Assembly (NCBI GenBank): GCA_900540855.1
Contig: UQHK01000003.1
Location: forward strand, 135,882-199,881
Origin: an uncultured Collinsella sp.
Lineage (GTDB): Bacteria; Actinomycetota; Coriobacteriia; Coriobacteriales; Coriobacteriaceae
Length of the DNA: 64,000 nt
Direction of reading: 5' to 3'
Position numbers and translations under genes: made by a program. The notes beneath the pieces were generated by a model that was not told the origin of the DNA, searched no databases, and saw only the letters and a list, made by a program, of their open reading frames with translations. Below, piece by piece: positions 1 to 9,800 of the stretch; position 1 is the first letter of the stretch, and every line of letters begins with the position of its first letter.

Positions 1-934
1 CTCGCTGGTAACCGGTGTCGGTACAGCGAGGCATGCCGAGCGCTTCGCGAATGTTGTTCATGGCGCGGTGAAAGGCGAGCTGGCTGCCGAACTGAGCCGA
101 AGTGAGCGTAACGATTCGATATCCCATTTGGGAGAGAACGGCCTCTCGCTCCGCATCTGCTCCCTTGCGCTCGAGCTCATCGTGAAAACCGCCCTTATAT
201 TCGATACCGAGCTCCCTGCGCTTGTAGGTCACGAGCGCATCGATTTTGAGTGTTCGAGCTTTGGCGCAATGCCAGAGACGTTGAGGGATCTCGAGCGGTT
301 TGTTGAGTTCGATACCTCGGATGCCAACGCCGCCTTCGCTTGTTGGGAGCGAGAGGGCGATTGCCGAAGCGGTCTCCATAGGCGAGGCCGAGTGATCGTA
401 GATGTGCCTGAGCGCGAGCCGTGCACGCGTGGCACCGGGTTTGCCGGGGTGCCGATCGAGCAGTTCGGTTATTTCATCCTTGGAGGAAGTGGCTGGTTGC
501 TCGGCATAAGGGTCGGCGGGATTGAGCCTCATGCGATAATCGCCACAAACTTCATAGCCATATTCGAGATATTCGATCCTATCCATCCATTCGGCGGCGA
601 GCACGAAGGTGAAGGCTTCGTCGGTGATAAAGATGCCGGGCGTCAACTCGTTAATATGCTCGTAGGGAAGATTTTGTCCAAGAATGTGGCAAACGACGCC
701 TTTGGTACGAATTCGCTCAAATTCGAATACAACCGCGATATCGATAGTCTTAAGCATATCGGACGGAATGCCACAGTCGGTAAGGGCCTGTCGTATGCGC
801 GCAACACGTTGCTGGGTGGAGATGCCTTGTGCGCCTATCTGGTAGTCGTGCCGCGCAAGAGACTGAACCAAATTCTGGGGTGCATGATGGACAAGCCATG
901 CGGTTTTATGCGAAATGAGAACAGGGGTATCCAT
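1..934 (-). CDS. Conserved protein with C-terminal PD-(D/E)XK/Vsr-like nuclease fold, 3' end cut off
   Basis: Open reading frame on the reverse strand that runs off the left edge; about 311 codons are visible without a stop. The start is ATG at 934, giving MDTPVLISHKTAWLVHH, with a weak GAGAGG upstream. The last ~80 visible residues have an endonuclease-like pattern: an Asp in LKIDALVTYK, then GIEYKG about 12 residues on, then GYRIVTLTSAQF. This is the spacing of the D...ExK motif in Vsr/DUF559-type nucleases. The N-terminal ~220 residues have no domain I recognise, though the layout (N-terminal part plus Vsr-like tail) resembles AbiEi-like or DUF559 proteins of Actinobacteria. A long forward frame over the same bases is its antisense shadow. 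The existence of the gene is likely; the nuclease role is inferred. Confidence 0.7.
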   Translation of the reverse strand, partial: MDTPVLISHKTAWLVHHAPQNLVQSLARHDYQIGAQGISTQQRVARIRQALTDCGIPSDMLKTIDIAVVFEFERIRTKGVVCHILGQNLPYEHINELTPGIFITDEAFTFVLAAEWMDRIEYLEYGYEVCGDYRMRLNPADPYAEQPATSSKDEITELLDRHPGKPGATRARLALRHIYDHSASPMETASAIALSLPTSEGGVGIRGIELNKPLEIPQRLWHCAKARTLKIDALVTYKRRELGIEYKGGFHDELERKGADAEREAVLSQMGYRIVTLTSAQFGSQLAFHRAMNNIREALGMPRCTDTGYQR

Positions 935-1040
935 TGAGGACCTCTCGCTCTGAGCCGGTATCCAACTCTTATGTCCGTTGAAGTGGGGAAATATACCGGA
1001 TGTGAGTAAATCAACTCACTCATGCTGTGAGCTCAATCCA

Positions 1041-1103
1041 AACATGTACGTCAGCCTCCAAAGATGTCGGAAAATGTCGTTTTTGGAGGGTGACGTACAT
1101 GTT
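1041..1103. repeat. 22-bp inverted repeat, REP-like hairpin
   Basis: Arms at 1041-1062 and 1082-1103 (AACATGTACGTCA...) match over 22 bp with one mismatch. The 19-base loop holds two copies of ATGTCG. It lies in the 304-bp gap between the divergent genes 1-934 and 1239-1928. No T-run follows, so it is not a standard terminator. It may be a dispersed palindromic repeat or a protein-binding site. Nothing else is recognisable in this gap. Confidence 0.7.
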
Positions 1104-1238
1104 CTGGACCCCTGGCATTCCAGCAACGCCACGCCCCCACCCGGTCCCGACCGTTTACCGAGCAATAGGGTCGCCACGCCCGCCAACCATGTACTATGTA
1201 CGGGCATTGTCTAAACCCACGATCCAAAGGACCCCATC

Positions 1239-1928
1239 TTGCCCGTCGTCGCCGCTATAACCGTTACCTCACACGCCTCGGATGCCATGGTCGCCATCCC
1301 ATTTTGGCTCGAGATGTTCGCCGTTGTCGCCGCATCGATCTCGGGTGTGCTGGTTGCGCGCGAACACAAGCTCGACCTGGTGGGCGCGGTCGCACTCGCG
1401 GTAGTCTGCGGTCTGGGCGGCGGTCTTTTGCGCGACATGACACTCCAGGTCGGCAACGTCTACATCCTCAACCAACCAATGGCGCTGCCGCTCTCCATCG
1501 CCACGGCGGCCATCATTTACATCTTCCCGGCAATCGTCGATAAGCCCGACAAACTCATTCCCCTGCTCGACATCATCTCGGTCGGCATCTATGCGGCAAC
1601 CGGCGCAGACAAGGCACTGGTCTACGGGTTTGCACCCGTCGTTTGCATCATGATGGGCTTTTTTACCGCGGTGGGCGGCGGCATGCTGCGAGATGGTTTT
1701 ATGGGTGTGGTGCCGGGCATTTTCCAGCGCACTAACTTTTATGCCATCGCGGCCATCGCCGGATCGACAAGCTACGTGTGTCTCGTTATGAGCGGCATCA
1801 TGAGCAATGTCGCTGCGCTGGTCGTATGCGTTGTCGTGACCATGGGCCTGCGCTGGCTCTCGCTGCGCTTTGACATCAAAAGCCCCACCGAAGAGGACAT
1901 CGCGCGCTTCTTGCACCGTAAAAAGTAG
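1239..1928 (+). CDS. TRIC-type cation channel family protein (YadS/UPF0126)
   Basis: A 229-residue hydrophobic protein with about seven membrane segments built from two similar halves. Each half carries the family hallmark: GGGLLRD at residues 60-66 and GGGMLRD at 146-152. Prokaryotic TRIC proteins form trimeric monovalent-cation channels in the cytoplasmic membrane; the transported ion here is inferred from the family. Start chosen at TTG 1239 because AAAGGA lies 8 bases upstream; ATG at 1287 (residue 17) is the alternative and still precedes the first helix. Length is normal for the family. It stands alone, divergent from the nuclease-like gene and about 100 bp before the bactofilin-like gene. 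Confidence 0.85.
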   Translation: MPVVAAITVTSHASDAMVAIPFWLEMFAVVAASISGVLVAREHKLDLVGAVALAVVCGLGGGLLRDMTLQVGNVYILNQPMALPLSIATAAIIYIFPAIVDKPDKLIPLLDIISVGIYAATGADKALVYGFAPVVCIMMGFFTAVGGGMLRDGFMGVVPGIFQRTNFYAIAAIAGSTSYVCLVMSGIMSNVAALVVCVVVTMGLRWLSLRFDIKSPTEEDIARFLHRKK

Positions 1929-2034
1929 ACAGCGCGGCACGACCCTTCGAAATGCAACCGAGAGGTTCTTTTAGAGCGCTCGCACGTTGGGTACCCTGTT
2001 AGATATATGCCGAGTATCTAACGAAGGATTCACT

Positions 2035-3180
2035 ATGCCCTGCAATCAATTCCCGTTGACCCAGCGCCGTAAAGCATGGGGCCGCATCACCATCCTATTC
2101 GCGCTCATCGCGCTCGCGCTCACCGCGCTTCCCACGGCGTCGTTCGCCGGCACGGACACGGCAGGCAACGTACTTGCAACCGACAACGACTCCAATCCGT
2201 CCGGTGTCGAGGGTGACCTGTACTGGGCAGGTCAGAGCCTCAACCTGGACGATGCGTCCATCGGCCGTGACATAATTGCGGCAGGCGAGAGTCTCTCCAT
2301 CCGCGACTGCACGGTGGGTGGCGCCGTCCGTCTGGCGGCACGCACCATCGACATTGCCAAGACCACGGTTGATGGCAGCGTCACGGTCGTCGGTCAGCAT
2401 GTCGTACTCAATTCCGACAGTACCGCCAACTGTTTCTATGCGATAGGCGAGACGGTTGCCCTGCGCGGCTCTACCAAGTCGGCAGCGCTTGCGGGCGATA
2501 CGGTGACCATCGATGGCACCGTCGAGGGCGATGTCGAGGTTTGGGCCGACAAGCTCATCCTGGGCAAAAACGCCCACATCACCGGCACCGTGAACGCGCA
2601 CGTCTCCGAGGACCCCGAGCGCGCTGCGGGAGCCGAGGTCGGCGCGCTCAAGATCGACCGCACCGAGAACGAGGATACTTCCACTGTTAACGATGTCATC
2701 GGCGGTATCGTCGCCGCGGCACTCTCGACCTGCTTTGTCGCTCTGCTGCTCGAGCTCGTCTTTCCGCGCGCGACCGCCAGCGCCGCCGGCATGCTCCACC
2801 AGCGCCCCATTCCCCTGTGGGTGAGCGGTCTTCTGGGTACGATTGCTGTCGTCCCCGCCGTCCTACTGCTGATTATCTCTATCGCTGGCCTGTCGCTTGC
2901 CGGAGCCCTCTTGTGCGGCGTTATCGGCATCGCGTTGGTGTCGAGTGCCTTTGCGGGGTGCGCAATCGCCCGCATGGTCGGACACAACCAGAACCGCTAC
3001 GCCATGGCAGCCGTGGGTGGCGTGATCGCAGGCGCGCTTACGGCAATCCCCCTCGTAGGCGATTTCATCAGCGGCGTGGCCTTTGTCTTCACGCTCGGCT
3101 ACGTTATCCAGATCATCTGGCGCAACGCCCACCTCAAGCCGCAGCAGCCGGCTAATACGCCGGAACTCCCCACCGCTTAG
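2035..3180 (+). CDS. Exported bactofilin-like (polymer-forming) protein with C-terminal membrane domain
   Basis: Start ATG 2035 (MPCNQFPLTQRRKAW) has AAGGATTCACT upstream; an in-frame TTG at 1987 has no ribosome site. Residues 1-40 form a signal peptide ending near ASFAG. Residues ~60-190 show the regular short-strand pattern of a bactofilin-type right-handed beta helix (GRDIIAAGESLSIRD, VDGSVTVVGQ, VEGDVEVWADKLILG). From ~220 there are four or five hydrophobic helices. Bactofilins are normally cytosolic scaffolds, so a secreted helix tethered to the membrane suggests an envelope role. This layout is common among conserved proteins annotated polymer-forming cytoskeletal protein. Its function is unknown. 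A shared bidirectional terminator separates it from the convergent pilin gene. Confidence 0.7.
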   Translation: MPCNQFPLTQRRKAWGRITILFALIALALTALPTASFAGTDTAGNVLATDNDSNPSGVEGDLYWAGQSLNLDDASIGRDIIAAGESLSIRDCTVGGAVRLAARTIDIAKTTVDGSVTVVGQHVVLNSDSTANCFYAIGETVALRGSTKSAALAGDTVTIDGTVEGDVEVWADKLILGKNAHITGTVNAHVSEDPERAAGAEVGALKIDRTENEDTSTVNDVIGGIVAAALSTCFVALLLELVFPRATASAAGMLHQRPIPLWVSGLLGTIAVVPAVLLLIISIAGLSLAGALLCGVIGIALVSSAFAGCAIARMVGHNQNRYAMAAVGGVIAGALTAIPLVGDFISGVAFVFTLGYVIQIIWRNAHLKPQQPANTPELPTA

Positions 3181-3186
3181 CCGCCA

Positions 3187-3248
3187 ACCACCACAAAGGG
3201 GACAGGCACCTTTATGGTGGTGTAAAAGGGTCAGGTTTCTTTGCACCA
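3187..3248. repeat. Two overlapping short hairpin repeats with GGGACAGG-like core
   Basis: Two inverted repeats follow each other: 3187-3221 (ACCACCA...TGGTGGT around GGGGACAGG) and 3218-3248 (TGGTG...GCACCA around GGGTCAGG). A third member is at 10911-10940. All have arms ending in TGGTG(C/T)AAA or a near variant and a GACAGG-type core, and all lie just beyond gene ends next to a terminator. Confidence 0.6.
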
Positions 3249-3256
3249 ACAAACGA

Positions 3257-3297
3257 AGCGGGGCACCCGATCGCATCGACCGGGTGCCCCGCTTTTT
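3257..3297. terminator. Bidirectional intrinsic terminator
   Basis: Perfect 13-bp stem, 3257-3269 with 3281-3293 (AGCGGGGCACCCG and its complement), 11-base loop, then TTTTT on the + strand. It sits between the convergent bactofilin-like and major pilin genes and can serve both. Confidence 0.85.
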
Positions 3298-3328
3298 CAT
3301 GTCTCGTATTGATAGTCGAGGCGAACAA

Positions 3329-5119
3329 CTACTCCTCAGAGCCATCGTCGCGCTTACGACTACGGATGAGATGCGCCACGCCAATGCACAGCACCGCGCC
3401 ACCAGCGATCCAAGTAAAGGTCACGCCATTAAGACCGGTGAGTGGGAGGCCAGAGCCCTTCTTGTCGATAATGGTAAAGCTGAGCTTGCCGGTAGATACG
3501 GCGGCAGAATCGGCCTTTATGACACCATCAGCAGCAGTAACGTTGGCAGAATCCTTGTCGGGAGTCACTGCGGAGCCATCCTGCTTAAGCGTCCCGCGGG
3601 CAATGGTAAACGTGACACCTTTGGAAGCGGAGTTATTGTAGCCAGGCGCCGGCTTAACCTCTTTAAGGATATAGGTGCCTTCATCAAGACCCACGACGTT
3701 AATCTCGCCATCCTGGTTCGTCTTGAGCGTGACATTCTCATCTTTGCTGTGCTTCACGCCCTTAGCATCGATGTATTGCTCTTGAACGCTGTCGTTAACA
3801 ACTTCCTGCAGAGTGAACTCGACGTTTCGGAGGGCAGGATGCTTACCATTTCCATCCACATCGCTGCCCACCTTGGTGACATCGATGCCATAGGTGTAGT
3901 CGTAGGCAGGGTGCACAACCGTAGTGCCAACACCATCAATGATATGCGGATTGTTAGAATAAGTTAGCTTAACCGTATTAGTCTGGGCCTTGCCGATGAG
4001 ACCCTCGAATTCATCCTTAATGACATTATTACTGTCGAAAATCTTGGAGGAGTCGAGCTTGGCCTTGTACTCGACGGTCACCTTCGAGTCAGCGTTGACG
4101 GTAATGGGGGCACCTTTAGCGTCAACGCAATCCTTAAGATTCTTGAAGTTAACGGTAAGCTCGTTGGTATTCGAGAAGTTTTTAGTGTAGCCATGCTCGT
4201 CATCATTCTTAACGGTCTGGTTGCCGATCTTAACCGTGACATCCGGAACATTATTCTCATTGTCATCAACGAACTTGGGCGTCATGGACTTGGGCAGTTT
4301 ATCCGTGAAGCGGTAGTTATAGTCGCTATAGGTGTCGATATTACTCGCAACCGTACCGACGAGTTTATAATCGACCCAATCGTCCATAGCTGAGTCAGCG
4401 GCCTTATTGGGGTCGCCTTTGGCCCCTGTTTCCCAAGATTGATCCTTGTCATCCATGACAGCCTTGCTGACTGTAGGAATGTTGGTCTTCTCGGCGACCG
4501 TAACACCTCGAGCGCCTACAATGGCGAAAATCGGCGAGGTGGCCGTACTGGTATCCTTCGTATCGTCCCCGGCAATTGAGGTCGTATCGGTCACAAAGAG
4601 ATAGTATCCTTGCGAGACGTTGCCCTCGTCATCCGTGGGCGTAAAAACATCGCCAGCGCCAAAGGATCCCTTCGTCTGATCCACGCTCTTTTCGACCTCC
4701 TTTGCCAATCCGTTAAACAGATTGTCATTCGTGATAGCAGTTGTGCTGCCAGTTCCAGAGGTGCATTTGGACAGATAATCGACGACATTCTGTGCGGTAG
4801 AGCTATCAGTAATGCCGGACCCGGTCACCGTTTTAAGGTAGCCGAGAACCGCTTGCTCTGCCTTCCCACTCGCCCAATCAACATTCGAAACGACTTTGCC
4901 ATCCTTTTCATCGACAACATTGGCCTTGAAAATCTGGTACGCCTTGTACTTGTTGGTTTCATTGCCCTTGGAGGGGCTGATCTTGATGCTGTTGGCCGGG
5001 ACCGTCGACCCAACCTCAGCAAACGCCATGGTCACCGGGGCCATGACGCCGCCGAAGCTCAACGCTGCTGTGAGGCCTGCTGTCACTGCCAGGCGTGCGA
5101 TGTTCTTGGTTGCCTTCAT
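3329..5119 (-). CDS. Major pilin subunit, SpaA/Cna-B type, LPLTG-anchored
   Basis: A 596-residue surface protein. Residues 1-35 are a signal peptide (LAVTAGLTAALSFGGVMAP). The middle has two or three isopeptide-forming beta-sandwich domains. A pilin-motif-like stretch (VVHPAYDYTYGIDVTK) carries a candidate linking Lys, and the last Cna-B domain has an E-box (GTYILKEVKPAPGY). The C-terminus is a sorting signal: LPLTG, a hydrophobic helix and a basic tail (RSRKRDD). In Gram-positive pili the major subunit polymerises through a class C sortase and is fixed to peptidoglycan. Start ATG 5119 has AAAGAGG upstream. It follows the minor pilin gene after a 123-bp gap that holds a 9-base G tract. No sortase gene is present nearby. 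Confidence 0.88.
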   Translation of the reverse strand: MKATKNIARLAVTAGLTAALSFGGVMAPVTMAFAEVGSTVPANSIKISPSKGNETNKYKAYQIFKANVVDEKDGKVVSNVDWASGKAEQAVLGYLKTVTGSGITDSSTAQNVVDYLSKCTSGTGSTTAITNDNLFNGLAKEVEKSVDQTKGSFGAGDVFTPTDDEGNVSQGYYLFVTDTTSIAGDDTKDTSTATSPIFAIVGARGVTVAEKTNIPTVSKAVMDDKDQSWETGAKGDPNKAADSAMDDWVDYKLVGTVASNIDTYSDYNYRFTDKLPKSMTPKFVDDNENNVPDVTVKIGNQTVKNDDEHGYTKNFSNTNELTVNFKNLKDCVDAKGAPITVNADSKVTVEYKAKLDSSKIFDSNNVIKDEFEGLIGKAQTNTVKLTYSNNPHIIDGVGTTVVHPAYDYTYGIDVTKVGSDVDGNGKHPALRNVEFTLQEVVNDSVQEQYIDAKGVKHSKDENVTLKTNQDGEINVVGLDEGTYILKEVKPAPGYNNSASKGVTFTIARGTLKQDGSAVTPDKDSANVTAADGVIKADSAAVSTGKLSFTIIDKKGSGLPLTGLNGVTFTWIAGGAVLCIGVAHLIRSRKRDDGSEE

Positions 5120-5229
5120 GTTTGGTCCTCTTTCTTGGAGGGTTCTCTAGTAACTTTTTCAAAACCAATGATCATCAGGTCGGTAGACCTGCGCGTCACT
5201 CGCTACGGAGGCAGTACGCCATTGAGCAA

Positions 5230-5238
5230 GGGGGGGGG
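5230..5238. repeat. Homopolymeric G(9) tract before the major pilin gene
   Basis: Nine consecutive G on the + strand (C on the coding strand), 4 bases beyond the stop of the minor pilin gene and about 110 bases upstream of the major pilin ATG. Tracts of this length are prone to slipped-strand mispairing. Between tract and gene there is also a short palindrome, AGGTCGGTAGACCT at 5178-5191. A weak promoter candidate on the - strand (GTGACG, 17 bases, GATGAT) lies downstream of the tract. Confidence 0.7.
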
Positions 5239-5242
5239 ACAA

Positions 5243-6886
5243 TTATTTTTCACGGCGACTTCCTCCCCGCTTGATGACGAGCGCGACAACAATAGCCGCC
5301 ACTCCGATGGCAGCCAAAGCCGCCACCAGCACCAACGTTCTATCTCCCGTCGAGGGCATAAAGCCTCGACTTACTTCTTTACTTGGGGTGTTGAGCACCG
5401 ACAGCTCAATCGAACCCGTCCCGGCATCGGCGGTATCAACCCGCAGAGGGCTTTCGGCCGACACGGTCACTTTGGGCTTCGCAGCTGCCACCTGCTTAAC
5501 GTCCAATCCCTCGGACGTAACCGTTACCGTTCGTCTGCCCTCAAAGGCGGTGTATCCCTTGGGAGCCGCGACCTCTTCGACGGTGTAAACACCCGCGTCC
5601 ACACCGCTCAATTCCACATGGCCGTCCGCGCCCGTGGTGACGCACGCGTCGACATCCGTCGACCACGAGCCGTCAGTCGTTAGGATGCGCCAGCGGTCAT
5701 CGATGATGCGCAGTTTGGCGCCCGCGAGCGGTTTATCGTCCGTGCTTGAGCGCTTGATCAGACTGAGACCCCAGGTGTAGGCGCACGCGTCATCGCTCGG
5801 CGTGCGGGTGAATCCGGCGTCGCCGGACTGGTCGGCGAGGGGAGAGCGCGGGTAGCGCAGGTAGACCTCGTTGGGGTTGCCCTTGGTAGCGCCTCGATTG
5901 CAGTTGGCCCCCAACGGCGCATTGTAGACAGCAACCACGCGGGCGCCCGCGGTAAAGGCGTCGGCCCCGCCGAGCGCGGCGATGAGGTCGCCGGTGCGCA
6001 CGGTGAAGGCATTGCCTTCGACCGAGACCTTGCACCGTGAAGTAATGTCCGTCCACCCTTTAGCCGGCGTCGAGCTGGCTTCGACGCCCTCACATGCGAC
6101 GGCGTCGAAGCCGCCGTCCGTCCCTGCCGCCACGTACACGTGCATGCTCGCGGCGACCTTGGAGGGGTCGAGCCCCGCACTCATGGTGTCGACGAACTGC
6201 ACCGCATAGGTGTCGTAGGCGGTGAGCCCCGCCGGGACCGTGGCCGAGAGGCGCCAGTACAGGTCGTCTGCGACCGTGGCGTCGGCGGCCTTGCCCCAGG
6301 CGGCGGTGCCGTCCTCCAGCACGTGCTTGGCCACCTTGGGCGTCGCGGCCTTGGGCTTGACGGTGACGGCGCTGCCGCCGACCAGGGCCATGACCGGCGC
6401 GGTGCCGGCCTCGTTTTGGGAGATGACGTCGTCTTTGGCGACGATGAGCCAGTAGCCGCAGGGCAGCTCGGCCGTCGTGCCCGCGTTAAGGGTCACAGAA
6501 GGGACACCGACTTTGCAAATTGCTCTGGCAAGTTTTGCCATCAGCGCCGTCGTCATGTGTCCGTCGGCATTCATCCATTCGGCTGCCGATTGCGCCGTCG
6601 AGGCCGAGCTATCAAGCCCCGCGTCATGAAGCACCGGAAGCACAGCTTGACGAACCGTGTCATTCGCCCACATTACATCGGTTGCAACCTTTTGGTCGAC
6701 ATCGTCATCGTCGACAACGGTCGCCGAAAAGAGCTGGTGCGCGTCATACCGCGTCGCAACCGTACCGTCCACCGTAATGGCTCCGGTGTCGGCAGCACGG
6801 GCCGCCCCAGGGGCAATCGCGAAAGACAGAATAGCGACCATGATTATCGTCGCGGCAGCCAACAAGCGGCGGTTAAGCCTACTCAC
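5243..6886 (-). CDS. Minor/ancillary pilin, MPSTG sorting signal
   Basis: Start chosen at GTG 6886 (VSRLNRRLLAAATI): GAGGTGG lies 6 bases upstream, and the start overlaps the preceding stop by 8 bases (GTGAGTAG), which suggests translational coupling. An earlier in-frame ATG at 6961 lacks a site. The 547-residue product has a signal peptide ending near GAARA and an N-terminal domain like that of the major pilin (VDGTVATRYDAHQLFSATV). A Cna-B domain follows with E-box GVYTVEEVAAPKGY. The C-terminal anchor is MPSTG, a hydrophobic helix and RGGSRREK. Met in the first position of the motif is a tolerated but unusual variant. It is probably the basal or linker pilin. The stop lies 4 bases before the G tract. 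Confidence 0.85.
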   Translation of the reverse strand: MSRLNRRLLAAATIIMVAILSFAIAPGAARAADTGAITVDGTVATRYDAHQLFSATVVDDDDVDQKVATDVMWANDTVRQAVLPVLHDAGLDSSASTAQSAAEWMNADGHMTTALMAKLARAICKVGVPSVTLNAGTTAELPCGYWLIVAKDDVISQNEAGTAPVMALVGGSAVTVKPKAATPKVAKHVLEDGTAAWGKAADATVADDLYWRLSATVPAGLTAYDTYAVQFVDTMSAGLDPSKVAASMHVYVAAGTDGGFDAVACEGVEASSTPAKGWTDITSRCKVSVEGNAFTVRTGDLIAALGGADAFTAGARVVAVYNAPLGANCNRGATKGNPNEVYLRYPRSPLADQSGDAGFTRTPSDDACAYTWGLSLIKRSSTDDKPLAGAKLRIIDDRWRILTTDGSWSTDVDACVTTGADGHVELSGVDAGVYTVEEVAAPKGYTAFEGRRTVTVTSEGLDVKQVAAAKPKVTVSAESPLRVDTADAGTGSIELSVLNTPSKEVSRGFMPSTGDRTLVLVAALAAIGVAAIVVALVIKRGGSRREK

Positions 6887-9800
6887 GGCTACCACCTCGA
6901 CCTTGATCGCGATGGCGACGAGCATGCATCCACGTCGCAGCAAAACACAGCAGCGATGCACCAGCCAGATACGTCATAGTCAAGCCAGCCCCGCCCGCCT
7001 CGGGAAGCGTGGTCGAATACCTGTTAGTAAAGGTCGGCGGGGTCGAAGAGGTGCCATCGTAGGTGACGGTGGCGTTGAGTTTCCCCTCGCCATTAGTCAC
7101 AACAACCTCAACCTCGTGCTCGGTTGTGTCGTAGGTGATGTGGTCTTTGACACCATTCACCGCGCCCTCGGGGACGACCTCGGAGATAAAGTACTTATAG
7201 GTCCCCTCCTCGGTGTAATCCAGAACAAAGTTGATATTGCCGTTTGCATCGTTCTTGGTTGTCTTGAGAACCTTGTGATTTGCATCTTTAAGCACAAATT
7301 CAAACTGATCCCGCTGCAAAGTCGAGCCTTGGAGCGACTTGACGGCAGAAATCTCAGCCTGCCCACTATACGGTTCGTCAGAAACCATAATGCCAGTACT
7401 AGCCGTCGGGGTCTTGACGACGGGACACGCCCACTTCAAGCTCTCTACCTGAGCAAGGGCATCTCTGTATTGTTGCTCGTCTTGCCCTTTCAACATAATC
7501 CATATGGGTTCGGAAATCGCAGTATAGCCCTCGGGCGCGGTGGTTTCTTTGAGACAGTACAGCGTATAGGCCTTCATCTTATTGCCCGCAGATCCAAACG
7601 CTGCCTCACCATTGCTATTAGTCGTGACCTTCTGAAACTCAGTCATGGCGCCGTCAACGCCCGACTTCAGAGCCTCGTCCATATTGACCTCATAAAGCGT
7701 AAATTCGGCACCGGGCAATTTCTTTGTAATATCGCTCGCATCGACCTTGGTCACCGTGATACCGCCACCGCTACCGACAGCCGAACCATTCAGCTTTTGA
7801 ATTTCCCAGTCTTTTGAATGGCCGGCATTGGCCTCGAGGTCGCCCTTAAGAGACGCTTTGTTGGTCAGTGAAACTTGCTCGCCCGTATTGCCCGCAGGAA
7901 TAATCTCGTATTCAACCTTGAGATACTCCTCGTCAGGTACCGTAAGCGTCATTTTTGTACAAGTCGAGCCCGATTGATCGGGAACGGCCTGGGCACCGAC
8001 ACGATATTGATTCGAGCTAAGCAAACTCCAGCCCGTTCCATCGAATTGGTACACCTTGACCGAATCCGTCACCAGCGTGCACTTTGCATCCATGACATCG
8101 ACAAGCTCAAGGAAGCCGCTGTCGCTCTTAAGGTCAACCGCTGACTCGTTAACCCAGATGGTGTATTTGATACGGTTGCTGTTAGCGACCTGATCTCCGG
8201 TCTTTTGCAGTACGTTGTTCTTAATGGTGACGGTTCCCCTACCGGAGTCGAACGTCTTGCTCCCCGACTCGGCACTGGCCAAGTTTTTGAGAGTAGTCGA
8301 GTTCGTAGAAGTGTTGAGCACGCTGCGCTTTATTGCCGTTTTATACGTAAGCTTGGCAAAGCCGGCATAGTTTTTGAGTTCCGTTGTGGGAATGGAGAAG
8401 GTAACTTCATTACCCGAAACGCTCCCTTCAACACTCCGATTCGCCACTTCACGTTCGGCTTCCCTACGCTCGTCATAGGGATTCGCATAAAGCGTATATG
8501 TGGCCGATCCGGGAACATAACTCATAGTTCCGTCCGCCGGCAAGGTATCCTTAATCGTTATGGGCTGACCGTCAAGCTTCCCAGCACCATAGAATTGATT
8601 AGCAGGAGTCTTATAGCGGTTGGCGCAAACCGTCCACGTCGCAATCCAGGCACCCTTTTCAGTTGAACCGGGCTCGACCTTCGACCAATCAAATTTGCCA
8701 TCCCACGTATATCCATCCGATGATTTGTCAACGTCAGGGGTCTCAGAGTTATTGACGATGTAATACGGCTCTGACGAGTACTGCTTGAAGTCCTTTCCGG
8801 CAAATGGAAACTGCACGGCCGCCAGATTCCAGTACTGTCCGTCAAGGTTATCAGTCGCAGTCGTGTACACAACATCAATCTGGTATTCGTTGGCCCTGAG
8901 CTCTCTCATTACCGTCTCGGTGGCACGCAACTGAATATTAAAGTTAATCTTGTTGCCGCGCTCTACCTTATCACGAGTGTAGAAATAATAGTCTCCACTC
9001 GTGCTAGCCCCCTCGGAGAGCGTGGTATCACCGATTTTTACGGCCAGTGATTCGACTTTAAGGTGCTGCAGATACGTGCTTTTGAACGTGTCCAGAATCT
9101 GAACTTGGGACACATCGACCGTCTCGGGAATCTTTACATGAGTAGTCCAGGTAGCGTGACCATTTTCGCCATGCGATATCAGTTCCTTGGTAATCAGCTG
9201 CTCAACGATCCCGCGCCTAAACGTTGCTTTGCTTGTTCCTGATGGGGACGTCGTTCCCTCTCGCTTGATTTCTGCCGTATTCGTGACGGGATCATACGAG
9301 TTCTGATCGGTCATTTGGGTATGATACTCAATCTGATAAGGCTGGTACTTTTCTGCTTCTTTCAGATCGCGGAACGTATAACTAAATGTCTCGGCAGAAC
9401 TGCTAAGATTGCCTTCATCAACCTTTTCGCTCTTGTTAAGTCCCCTATAAACCGTATAGCTGCCTATATATTTCTGTTTCTTGTCCAGTGTGTCGGTGAA
9501 TGTATAGCCATTCATGTCGGTTTTGATATCACCGTTGTTGAGCGTAACAATCCATTTGATATCGGACGGCGTTCCGGTGCCGTCGCTCTTCTGGATCATG
9601 TCATAGCGAAACCGATTTGCTACCACGCCTTCGCAACCGCTTGATTCCTTTTTGTTTTGGCCCCATGTCCAGTCGGCTTTGTTTTTTGAACCGCTGAGCT
9701 CATTAATCCAATCATAGTTGTTCACAGAAACATTCGGATTCATCACCGAATCATAGGTAACCGTATAGGTCCCCTTGGACAAGTCACCCAGGCTCAAAGT

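Noticed and set aside
68..937. 289-codon forward frame
   Set aside because: Antisense of the nuclease-like reverse gene 1-934, whose protein has a coherent fold pattern.
3083..3967. 294-codon forward frame overlapping the pilin gene
   Set aside because: Crosses a strong terminator and lies antisense to the pilin; composition not protein-like.
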